A DNA stretch of 64,000 bases from Bog-756 sp038210245. GTDB lineage: Bacteria; Actinomycetota; Acidimicrobiia; Acidimicrobiales; RAAP-2. The stretch covers positions 1-64,000 of the forward strand of contig JBBQWW010000008.1 of NCBI GenBank assembly GCA_038210245.1, read 5' to 3'. Both the position numbers and the translations under genes were made by a program. Of the stretch, positions 33,112-39,952 are shown one piece after another; the first letter of the stretch is position 1; the number at the start of each line of letters is the position of its first letter. The notes below the pieces were generated by a model that did not search any database, was not told the DNA's origin, and worked only from the letters and a program-made list of their open reading frames with translations.

Positions 33112-33629
33112 AGGTACTCCTGGTAGGTCTCGTAGTCGGCGTCGGGCTCCCCGTTGGGCCGGAAGTACTTCACCGACGCCAGCGAAGGCTCGAGATCACC
33201 GGGATCCACCCAGACCGCCTCCACCCGCAGCCCCATGCGGATCTGGTCAGTGGGGATCTCCTGCAGGAGGCCCATGAACGAGAGGTTGGCCCCGTCGAGC
33301 AAGATCTGCGCGCAGATGTAGGGGATCTCGATGGACTGGCCGGCGAAGGGCACGTTGACCACGCAGTAGGTGGTGACGGTGCCGGAGTTGGACAGCAGCA
33401 CATCCTCGGTGGTGGGCACCCCGTCGGTGGGACAGGACCCGCGGGACGGCACATAGACCTTGCCGCACACCGAGCAGCGCTGACCCACGAAGGTGCCCCG
33501 CTCCAGACCGCGGAGGAACTTGGACTGGGCGATGCCCGGGGTGAAGTCGAAGTCGAGCCGGATGGGGGTGGCCAGCGTGGTCACCGGACCCAACTCGCTC
33601 CCCGGCTCACCGGTGGTCGCCGCACTCAT
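33108..33629 (-). CDS. DUF35 OB-fold protein with zinc ribbon
   Basis: A 173-residue acyl-CoA-associated protein. The ATG at 33629 is fixed by the TGATG overlap. The N-terminal rubredoxin-like ribbon has RCSVCGKVYVPSRGSCP (Cys52, Cys55, Cys66); the fourth ligand position is Asp69 rather than Cys. The OB fold follows (GTVTTYCVVNVPFAGQ, YICAQILLDGANLSFMGLLQ). In known systems such proteins (ChsH2, archaeal thiolase/HMG-CoA synthase partners) tether the CoA substrate to a thiolase-like enzyme. It overlaps the thiolase-like gene at 33111 by 4 nt. Confidence 0.87.
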   Translation of the reverse strand: MSAATTGEPGSELGPVTTLATPIRLDFDFTPGIAQSKFLRGLERGTFVGQRCSVCGKVYVPSRGSCPTDGVPTTEDVLLSNSGTVTTYCVVNVPFAGQSIEIPYICAQILLDGANLSFMGLLQEIPTDQIRMGLRVEAVWVDPGDLEPSLASVKYFRPNGEPDADYETYQEYL

Positions 33630-34087
33630 CAGGACGCCCTTCCCTCGGGCACGAAGGCCTCGATGTCGGCCATGGCCCCGATGCGATCGGCGGCGGGACG
33701 GAACCTGACGGTGACCCGGTCGCCGGTGGCCAACTGGTCCGGGCCGCCGGAGTCGACCACATGGAGCAGGGCGGTGTCGGCCCCGTCGAGCCGGATCAGG
33801 GCCCAGGCGAAGGGGGTCTGGAGGGGATGCTTGGGCTGGGGCGTGGACACCCAGGCCCACGACTCCACCACGCCGGCCGGACCGACCTCGACCATCTCTC
33901 CGGTGTCGTCTCCGGTGGTCGGGTCGTACTCGGTGGGCGGCACGATGACTGAACCCCCCGCTCCGGTGACCCCGAACAGCTTCCCGTCCCGCAGCCCGGT
34001 CAGGAAGGCCCCGATGACCGGCCCTACCGAGCGTGAGTACGGGTATTCGAGCCGGTGCGCTGCGTGCAGGACTTCGCTGTCAGGCAT
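33629..34087 (-). CDS. DUF35-type OB-fold protein without zinc ribbon
   Basis: A 152-residue protein, first gene of the operon. ATG 34087 is preferred because GGGGAGG lies 7 nt upstream; an ATG 54 nt earlier is possible. The ribbon is absent and there are no Cys, but the OB-fold part (VVESWAWVSTPQPKHPLQTPFAWALIRL then TALLHVVDSG and GDRVTVRFRP) is clear. Two different DUF35 proteins beside two different thiolase-like proteins suggests a four-subunit complex. Confidence 0.8.
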   Translation of the reverse strand: MPDSEVLHAAHRLEYPYSRSVGPVIGAFLTGLRDGKLFGVTGAGGSVIVPPTEYDPTTGDDTGEMVEVGPAGVVESWAWVSTPQPKHPLQTPFAWALIRLDGADTALLHVVDSGGPDQLATGDRVTVRFRPAADRIGAMADIEAFVPEGRAS

Positions 34088-34138
34088 CCCCGGGCCTCCC
34101 CCTGGCTTGTCGTCGAACGTACCGCCGAAAAAGTAGAA

Positions 34139-34155
34139 CACATTTCAGTTATGTG
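34139..34155. promoter_or_regulatory. Inverted repeat upstream of the thiolase/DUF35 operon
   Basis: CACAT-TTCAGTT-ATGTG: a perfect 5-bp inverted repeat with a 7-base spacer, 52 nt before the operon start at 34087. It overlaps the region where a minus-strand -10 (CATAACT) would lie, so it may be a repressor site. The evidence is short and weak. Confidence 0.3.
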
Positions 34156-34262
34156 CCAACAGCCCAGGTACGGCGCACCCGAGCCATCGACCGGGGTCGT
34201 GCCTACTCCCCGCTGGCCACCCGATGGCCCGGCCGCCCGCCCCCTCCGGTGGGCAACGGCGC

Positions 34263-34268
34263 TACCGT
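34263..34268 (+). promoter_or_regulatory. -10 element of the sulfatase gene (TACCGT)
   Basis: TACCGT ends 8 nt before the ATG at 34277. Confidence 0.5.
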
Positions 34269-34276
34269 GAATCCCC

Positions 34277-35818
34277 ATGAGCGAGACCTCCCCGAAGCGT
34301 CCCAACATCCTGTTGATCGTCTCCGACCAAGAGCGCCAGCGCTCATGGCTCCCGGCCGGGGTCGACCTGCCGTGGCGGGACCGCCTCCGGGCCGAGGGCC
34401 TCGAGTTCACCGACTACTTCACCCACTCCTCCCCGTGCTCCCCCAGCCGGGCCAGCCTCTTCACCGGCCGGTACCTCGAGGGCCATGGCGTACTCGACAA
34501 CGTGATCATGCCCGAGCACGTGGAGCTGCCGACCACCACCCCCACGCTCGGTTCGCTGCTGGACGGGGCCGGCTACCGCTCCTCCTACATCGGCAAATGG
34601 CACCTGTCCCACTCCCCCACCCCGGACATGGAGGCCTACGGATTCGCCGACTGGGACGGCAACGACCGGCACTTCATGGGCTGGGCCGGCACCGGGGTCC
34701 ACTTCGACCCGCTGATCGCCTCCAATGCTGCCCACTGGCTCCGCGAGAACGCCCGGCCGGCGGCGGCGTCGGGTCCCTCCGGGTCCGACCCCGAACCTTG
34801 GTTCCTGACCGTGGCCCTGGTCAATCCCCATGACGTGATGTGGTTTCCGGTGGACCAGCCCGGCTACCGGGAGGACCACCCCGACAACGTGGCCGCCATT
34901 CGCCAGGTGCTGGAGTCCGCCGCCTGGAAGGACGACGACCCCCTCCCCATCTACACCGACCCCTACCCCGAGGTGGTGGACCGCCTGCCGGCCAACTTCG
35001 ACGACGACCTGCACACCAAGCCCGAGGCCCACCGGCAGTGGCGGTGGGACCAGCAACACGGCCTGTGGGGGTACATCGACCCCCAGGACAAGGGCTCCTG
35101 GCTTCGTCACCTCGACTACTACGTCCACCTCCATCAGCTGGCCGACCGCAGCCTGGGCACGGTGCTGTCGGCTCTGGAGGCCTCCGGTGCCTGGGACGAC
35201 ACCATCGTCATCTTCACCTCCGACCACGGGGACATGTGCGGCTCCCACGGGCTCCGCTCCAAGGGCCCGTTCGTCTACGACGAGATCATGCGAGTGCCGC
35301 TCTACATCAAGGTGCCCGGGACCACTACCCCCGGGTCGGTCACCTCGTCCCTCGGTTCGCACGTCGATCTGGCCGCCACCATCTGCGCCCTCGGGGGGGT
35401 GGACCCCTCCGTGGCCGGGGCCACCGTGCAGGGAGCCGACCTGACCTCGGTACTGGCCGATCCCTCGGCCTCGGTGCGCGACCACATCCTGTTCGCCCAG
35501 GACTCGGCCCAGACCACCGAGCTCAACAAGGTGCGCTACGCCGTGCGGGGCTTCTATGACGGCACCACCAAGTACGCCCGTTACTACGGGGTGGGCGGGG
35601 GCAAGCCGTCGACCGGGCTGTGGGGCAAGTCCCCGGGGACCAAACTCTTCGACGTCGACTGCGCCTTCGACGACAACGATCACGAGTGGTACGACCACAG
35701 CGCCGATCCGCTCGAGGTCGTCAACCTGGCCAACGACCGGTCCCGCCGGGCCGAACTGCACGACGTCTACCAGCGGATGCTCTCCTACGAGCAGGAGTCG
35801 TTCGTCCCCTTCGCCTAG
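34277..35818 (+). CDS. Sulfatase (arylsulfatase A/choline-sulfatase-like)
   Basis: A 513-residue cytoplasmic (no signal peptide) sulfatase. The formylglycine motif is CSPSRASLFTGRY with Cys54. PNILLIVSDQERQRSW provides the N-terminal metal Asp (Asp17). SSYIGKWHLSH carries the conserved Lys and His, and IVIFTSDHGDMCGSHGL the second metal Asp/His. It hydrolyses sulfate or possibly phosphate esters. It is less like phosphonate monoester hydrolases than the enzyme at 21708. It stands alone. Its stop codon region is duplicated just downstream. Confidence 0.9.
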   Translation: MSETSPKRPNILLIVSDQERQRSWLPAGVDLPWRDRLRAEGLEFTDYFTHSSPCSPSRASLFTGRYLEGHGVLDNVIMPEHVELPTTTPTLGSLLDGAGYRSSYIGKWHLSHSPTPDMEAYGFADWDGNDRHFMGWAGTGVHFDPLIASNAAHWLRENARPAAASGPSGSDPEPWFLTVALVNPHDVMWFPVDQPGYREDHPDNVAAIRQVLESAAWKDDDPLPIYTDPYPEVVDRLPANFDDDLHTKPEAHRQWRWDQQHGLWGYIDPQDKGSWLRHLDYYVHLHQLADRSLGTVLSALEASGAWDDTIVIFTSDHGDMCGSHGLRSKGPFVYDEIMRVPLYIKVPGTTTPGSVTSSLGSHVDLAATICALGGVDPSVAGATVQGADLTSVLADPSASVRDHILFAQDSAQTTELNKVRYAVRGFYDGTTKYARYYGVGGGKPSTGLWGKSPGTKLFDVDCAFDDNDHEWYDHSADPLEVVNLANDRSRRAELHDVYQRMLSYEQESFVPFA

Positions 35819-35843
35819 CCACCCCGGTTCGCCTAGCCACCCC
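35810..35843. repeat. Tandem duplication of the sulfatase stop region
   Basis: TTCGCCTAGCCACCCC occurs at 35810-35825 and again at 35828-35843 (period 18). The unit includes the last codons and the TAG, so a second in-frame Phe-Ala-stop follows the first. This looks like a simple slippage duplication. Confidence 0.85.
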
Positions 35844-35983
35844 AGCCGACGGGCCGGAGAACGACGTGAGCTCCACAGCTTGGTACCCGGCCCTCCAACG
35901 GTGCTCGTTTCGCTTCGCCGATGTGGGCTACCACGTCACGTCGGACACGTGATGCGGCATCCCGGGGCCGACGGGCTCCAGGG

Positions 35984-36544
35984 TCAGATCCGCTCCACCA
36001 GATACTCGGTGAGGCCCCGGCAGCCGGCCTCCACCAGATCGAGGCAGGCCTCGAACTCGGCCTCGTCCCCGTAGTAGGGATCGGGAACGTCCACTGCCCC
36101 GCCGGCCCGGGGGTCGAAGCTCCGGAGCATGACCAGTCGCTCGAGGTGCCGGTCGTCGCCGGACCGGCCCCGGGACAGACTGACCAGCGTCTGCTGGTGG
36201 CCCCGGTCCATGCACACCACCAGGTCGGTGGAGTCGAACCAGACGGTCTCGAAGGAGCGGGCTAAGTGGCCGTGGTCACGGTAGCCCCGTCGGGACAGGG
36301 CATCACGGGCCCGGGGGTCCATGGGCTCCCCGGCGTGCCAGCCGCTCGTACCGGCGCTGGAGATGGCCAGTCGGGCCGCCAGTGGGGTGCCGTCGGCCAG
36401 GGTGGCCTCATCGGCCAGATGGCGAAGGACCACGTCGGCCATAGGGGACCGGCAGATGTTGCCGGTGCACACCAAGCACACCCGGTACAACCGCCCCTCG
36501 TCTCTGGCCCCCGCCTTGCCCTCCTCGTCGATCCGATCACTCAC
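35984..36544 (-). CDS. Low-molecular-weight protein-tyrosine phosphatase
   Basis: A 186-residue LMW-PTP. The P-loop C-x5-R-S is VCTGNICRSP (Cys26, Arg32) and the general acid loop is VPDPYYG near residue 157. Other family features are SSAGTSGWHAGEPMDPRA and DLVVCMDRGH. The N-terminal 18 residues are charged and probably disordered. Such enzymes dephosphorylate protein tyrosines or act in arsenate and capsule systems. No kinase or polysaccharide genes are adjacent, so the substrate is unknown. Confidence 0.92.
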   Translation of the reverse strand: MSDRIDEEGKAGARDEGRLYRVCLVCTGNICRSPMADVVLRHLADEATLADGTPLAARLAISSAGTSGWHAGEPMDPRARDALSRRGYRDHGHLARSFETVWFDSTDLVVCMDRGHQQTLVSLSRGRSGDDRHLERLVMLRSFDPRAGGAVDVPDPYYGDEAEFEACLDLVEAGCRGLTEYLVERI

Positions 36545-36621
36545 GGGCCCATTCTGCCCTGTGCCTCAGATGACGCCGACGCCCTTCCCTCACGGCAGAC
36601 TCCTGACGCCGCCCGGCCCGG

Positions 36622-36627
36622 TACGCT
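36622..36627 (+). promoter_or_regulatory. -10 element (TACGCT) of the PPOX gene
   Basis: TACGCT lies 55 nt before the ATG at 36682. Unlike most promoters here it leaves a real leader, and a GGGAGGG ribosome-binding site precedes the gene. Confidence 0.4.
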
Positions 36628-36681
36628 GCCCACCACGACGGGTGCCCACCACCACCCGCACCCACGCCCAGGGAGGGACGG

Positions 36682-37191
36682 ATGGCCGACGAGCAACCAC
36701 CACAGCAGATGGGACACGGGGTCAAGCAGCGTGACCTGATCAAGATGACTCCAGACGAGGTCGACGCCTTCCTGCACGAGCGTCGTCCCATGACCATGTG
36801 CACGCTCAACCACGACGGCTCCATCCACGCCGTGGCCATGTGGTACGGATTTCTCGACGGCTCGATCGCCATCGAGACCAAGGCCAAGGCCCAGAAGTCG
36901 GTGAACCTGGGACGCGACTCGCGGATCACCTGCATGGTCGAAGACGGTGACTACTACGAGGAGCTCCGGGGGGTGGAGCTGGTGGGTACCGCCGAGATCA
37001 TCGATGACCCCGACAAGATGTTCGAACTGGGCGTCAGCGTCTTCGAGCGCTACTACGGGTCCTACACCGACGACCTCAAGCCGTTCGTGGAGACCATGCT
37101 CAACAAGCGAGTGGTCATCAAGCTCAACGTGGAGCGCACCGTGTCATGGGACCATCGCAAGCTCGGCCTGCCCCCGACCCGCCCGGCCTGA
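36682..37191 (+). CDS. PPOX-class flavin/F420-type protein
   Basis: A 169-residue split-barrel protein of the pyridoxamine-phosphate-oxidase fold. It has TPDEVDAFLHERRPMTMCTL, the strand pair HAVAMWYGFLDGSIAIETK, KAQKSVNLGRDSRITCMVED and ELRGVELVGTAEIIDD, as in actinobacterial FMN- or F420-dependent reductases of this class. The catalytic reaction is not predictable from sequence. The next gene is a distant paralogue. Confidence 0.83.
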   Translation: MADEQPPQQMGHGVKQRDLIKMTPDEVDAFLHERRPMTMCTLNHDGSIHAVAMWYGFLDGSIAIETKAKAQKSVNLGRDSRITCMVEDGDYYEELRGVELVGTAEIIDDPDKMFELGVSVFERYYGSYTDDLKPFVETMLNKRVVIKLNVERTVSWDHRKLGLPPTRPA

Positions 37192-37269
37192 GTCGAACCC
37201 CAAGGCGCCATCGCTCCACCGCCACCGCCACTCAACCTGCCACCGCACCCAACCCGATCGGAGATCCCG

Positions 37270-37731
37270 ATGCCATACCACTCCATGAGCCACGACGAGT
37301 TGGTGGCCCTCCTCACCAGCCATCCCCCCCACACCGGCAAGCTGGCCACCGTGCGGGCGGACGGTCGGCCCCACGTGGCCCCGATCTGGTTCGTGCTCGA
37401 CCCGACCACGGCCGATGCCGACTCCCCCATCGGGGACATCGTCTTCAACACGGGTGCCGACACCCTGAAGGGGAAAGCCCTCCGACGGGACCCGCGGCTG
37501 GCCCTCTGCGTCGACGACGAGCGCCCACCCTTCTCCTTCGCATCGTTGGAGGGTCCCGCCACCATCAGCGAAGAGATCGGGCAGGTGGCCCACTGGGCCG
37601 CCGTCATCGGAGGCCGCTACATGGGCCCGGACCGGGCCGAGGAGTACGGACGGCGCAACGGGGTGCCCGGCGAGCTGCTGGTCCGGCTCCGTCCCACCCA
37701 CATCGTGTCCGCCACCGATCTGGCCGACTGA
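37270..37731 (+). CDS. PPOX-class F420-dependent oxidoreductase (Rv1155-like)
   Basis: A 153-residue protein of the same fold as its neighbour but closer to F420-binding members: GKLATVRADGRPHVAPIWFV, DIVFNTGADTLKGKALRRDPRLALCVDD and ISEEIGQVAHWAAVIGGRYMG. The order and length fit TIGR03618-type enzymes. GGAG precedes the ATG by 8 nt. It is in the same orientation as the gene before it (78 nt apart) and may form an operon with it. Confidence 0.85.
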   Translation: MPYHSMSHDELVALLTSHPPHTGKLATVRADGRPHVAPIWFVLDPTTADADSPIGDIVFNTGADTLKGKALRRDPRLALCVDDERPPFSFASLEGPATISEEIGQVAHWAAVIGGRYMGPDRAEEYGRRNGVPGELLVRLRPTHIVSATDLAD

Positions 37732-37858
37732 GTTGGGCGGCCCCGGGGTCCTTCTACGCCCCACGTATCGACCACCGGCCCGCCGCGCCACTCCGGAGCC
37801 GTGGCAGCGGACCGCTCCGGACTGCTAGCACTGACACCGACCAAGGGGGAGAACCTGC

Positions 37859-38647
37859 ATGATTCTCGATCGATTTCAGCTGACCGACCAGGTGGCCATC
37901 GTCACCGGGGCCGGACGGGGCATCGGGGCGGCCACGGCCGTGGGACTGGCCCAGGCCGGCGCCGACGTGGTCATCTCGGCCCGTACCGAGGAGCAGTTGG
38001 GCGAGGTGGCCCGCCAGGTGGAGGCGGCCGGTCGGCGAGCGGTGGCGGTGCCGGCCAACCTCAACGACCTCGATGCCGTCGCCGCCCTGGTCGACCGGGC
38101 CCGTGACGCCTTCGGTCGCCTCGATCTGGTGGTCAACAACGTGGGCGGCACCATGCCCCAGGCCTTCATGGACACCTCGGCCAAGATCATGGAGGACGCC
38201 TTCCACTTCAACGTGGCCACCGCCCACACCCTCCTGCACGCCGCCGTGCCGCTGATGCTGGAGGGCGGAGGGGGCTCGGCTGTCAACATCTCCTCGGCCA
38301 TGGGACGCCTGGCCGGGCGGGGCTTCGTGGCCTACGGCACGGCCAAGGGCGCCCTGGCCCACTACACCCGCCTGTCGGCCATGGACCTGGCCCCGCGGAT
38401 CAGGGTCAATGCCATCGCGGTGGGCTCGGTGGCCACCTCGGCCCTGGACATCGTCATGCAGATCGACGAGATGCGGGTGGCCATGGAGGACGCCACTCCG
38501 CTCGGCCGGATCGGTGCACCCGAGGACATCGCCGCGGCCATCGTCTATCTGGCCTCGGACGCCGGCTCCTACATCACCGGCAAGATCATCGAGGTCGACG
38601 GCGGTACCGAGGCCCCCACCCTCGACATGGGGATCCCCGACGTATGA
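37859..38647 (+). CDS. Short-chain dehydrogenase/reductase
   Basis: A 262-residue classical SDR: cofactor motif TGAGRGIG (16-23), NNVGG near 94, Ser in SAVNISSAMG and Y-x3-K in YGTAKGALAHYTRL. The C terminus APEDIAAAIVYLASDAGSYITG is typical. The ATG follows GGGGGAG. A DapB-like dehydrogenase gene begins 70 nt downstream in the same direction; together they may oxidise and process one substrate. The substrate is unknown. Confidence 0.9.
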   Translation: MILDRFQLTDQVAIVTGAGRGIGAATAVGLAQAGADVVISARTEEQLGEVARQVEAAGRRAVAVPANLNDLDAVAALVDRARDAFGRLDLVVNNVGGTMPQAFMDTSAKIMEDAFHFNVATAHTLLHAAVPLMLEGGGGSAVNISSAMGRLAGRGFVAYGTAKGALAHYTRLSAMDLAPRIRVNAIAVGSVATSALDIVMQIDEMRVAMEDATPLGRIGAPEDIAAAIVYLASDAGSYITGKIIEVDGGTEAPTLDMGIPDV

Positions 38648-38717
38648 GTCCCACCCACCGCACCTTGCCCCACTGTGACCCCCGTCCCCACGCCGTCGAA
38701 CTGACAAGGAGTACCCC

Positions 38718-39791
38718 ATGAGCAAGACCTACCGAGTAGTGGCCTGGTCCACCGGAAACGTTGGCCGCCACGCCATCGCCGGCATCGATGCGCGGCCCGA
38801 CCTCGAACTGGTCGGACTGTGGGTGTCCAACCCCGACAAGGTGGGAAAGGACGCCGGTGAGCTGGCCGGTCTGGGTCGCACCCTCGGGGTGGCCGCCACC
38901 GACGACGTCGACGCCCTGTTGGCCCTGAAGCCCGACGTGGTGGTCCATACGGCCATGGCCGACCACCGGCTGATGGACGCGCTGGCCGACATGGGGCGCA
39001 TCCTCCGGGCGGGGGTCAATGTGGTGTCCAGCGGACCCGTCTTCCTCCAGTATCCCTTCGGCGTGGTCGACGACGGCATGATCACCCCGGTCCAGGACGC
39101 CGCCGTGGCGGGGGGCGTCTCCCTCTTCGTCAACGGGGTGGACCCGGGCTTCGCCAACGACGCCCTCCCGCTGGTGCTGACCGGGGTGAGCGAGCGGATC
39201 GAGGAGGTGCGGGTGGCCGAGATCCTCAACTACGCCACCTACAACCAGCCCATGGTCATCTTCGACATCATGGGCTTCGGCCGCCCCATCGACGACGTGC
39301 CCATGATCCTCCAGCCCGGCGTGATGACCATGGCCTGGGGCAGTGTTGTCCGCCAGCTGGCCGCCGGGCTCGAGGTCGAGCTGGACAGCGTGGATGAGTG
39401 GTACGAGCGCCTGCCGGCCACCGAGACGTTCGAAGTCGACTCCGGCACCATCGAGAAGGGCACGGCCGCCGCCCTCCACTTCGAGTTGCGGGGAATGCGC
39501 AACGGTCGCGCCGTCATCGTCCTCGAGCACGTCACCCGGCTCCACGATGACCTGGCCCCCCACTGGCCCCAGCCCGCCGGCCACGGCTGCTACCGGGTCA
39601 CCATCACCGGTGAGCCCAACTACACGCTCGACCTGCAGCTGCTGGGCACCGACGGGGACCACAACACGGCCGGGCTGAAGGCCACCGCCATGCGGCTGGT
39701 CAACGCCATCCCCGCCGTGGTGGAGGGGGCTCCCGGACTGCTCACCGCCCTCGACCTGCCCCCGGTCTACGGGCGGGGCCTGGTGGTCTGA
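38718..39791 (+). CDS. DapB-like / 2,4-diaminopentanoate dehydrogenase-family oxidoreductase
   Basis: A 357-residue NAD(P)-dependent protein. The N-terminal Rossmann fold has VVAWSTGNVGRHAIAGI with the usual G-x-G-x2-G variant. DVVVHTAMADH and GVNVVSSGPVFL continue the dihydrodipicolinate-reductase N fold. The C-terminal domain is the long form of this family (VNGVDPGFANDALPLVLTG). Related enzymes act on amino or keto acids, but many actinobacterial members are uncharacterised. AAGGAG precedes the ATG. Confidence 0.83.
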   Translation: MSKTYRVVAWSTGNVGRHAIAGIDARPDLELVGLWVSNPDKVGKDAGELAGLGRTLGVAATDDVDALLALKPDVVVHTAMADHRLMDALADMGRILRAGVNVVSSGPVFLQYPFGVVDDGMITPVQDAAVAGGVSLFVNGVDPGFANDALPLVLTGVSERIEEVRVAEILNYATYNQPMVIFDIMGFGRPIDDVPMILQPGVMTMAWGSVVRQLAAGLEVELDSVDEWYERLPATETFEVDSGTIEKGTAAALHFELRGMRNGRAVIVLEHVTRLHDDLAPHWPQPAGHGCYRVTITGEPNYTLDLQLLGTDGDHNTAGLKATAMRLVNAIPAVVEGAPGLLTALDLPPVYGRGLVV

Positions 39792-39909
39792 GGTCGCGGC
39801 CGGTCCCGACATCCGGGCCCGACCGAGCCGGGCGGAGGGCGCACCAGCGCACCGACGGGGGCCGGACGGAGGTCGTCCCGGCGCCGGATGGAAGCCGGTC
39901 GGTGAACAG

Positions 39910-39915
39910 TAGGGT
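39910..39915 (+). promoter_or_regulatory. -10 element (TAGGGT) before the ABC-exporter leader ORF
   Basis: TAGGGT ends 7 nt before the ATG of the nine-codon leader ORF at 39923, not before the ABC gene. The transcript would therefore begin with the leader ORF. Confidence 0.5.
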
Positions 39916-39922
39916 CCGGGGC

Positions 39923-39952
39923 ATGATCCCCATCCCCGGAGCACTCCTGTGA
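39923..39952 (+). CDS. Nine-residue leader peptide overlapping the ABC exporter start
   Basis: This short ORF encodes MIPIPGALL and stops at a TGA whose first two bases are the last two of the GTG start of the ABC exporter (GTGA overlap). It begins 7 nt after a TAGGGT -10, the spacing of leaderless genes in this window. It may couple or gate translation of the exporter. Expression is not shown. Confidence 0.45.
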   Translation: MIPIPGALL

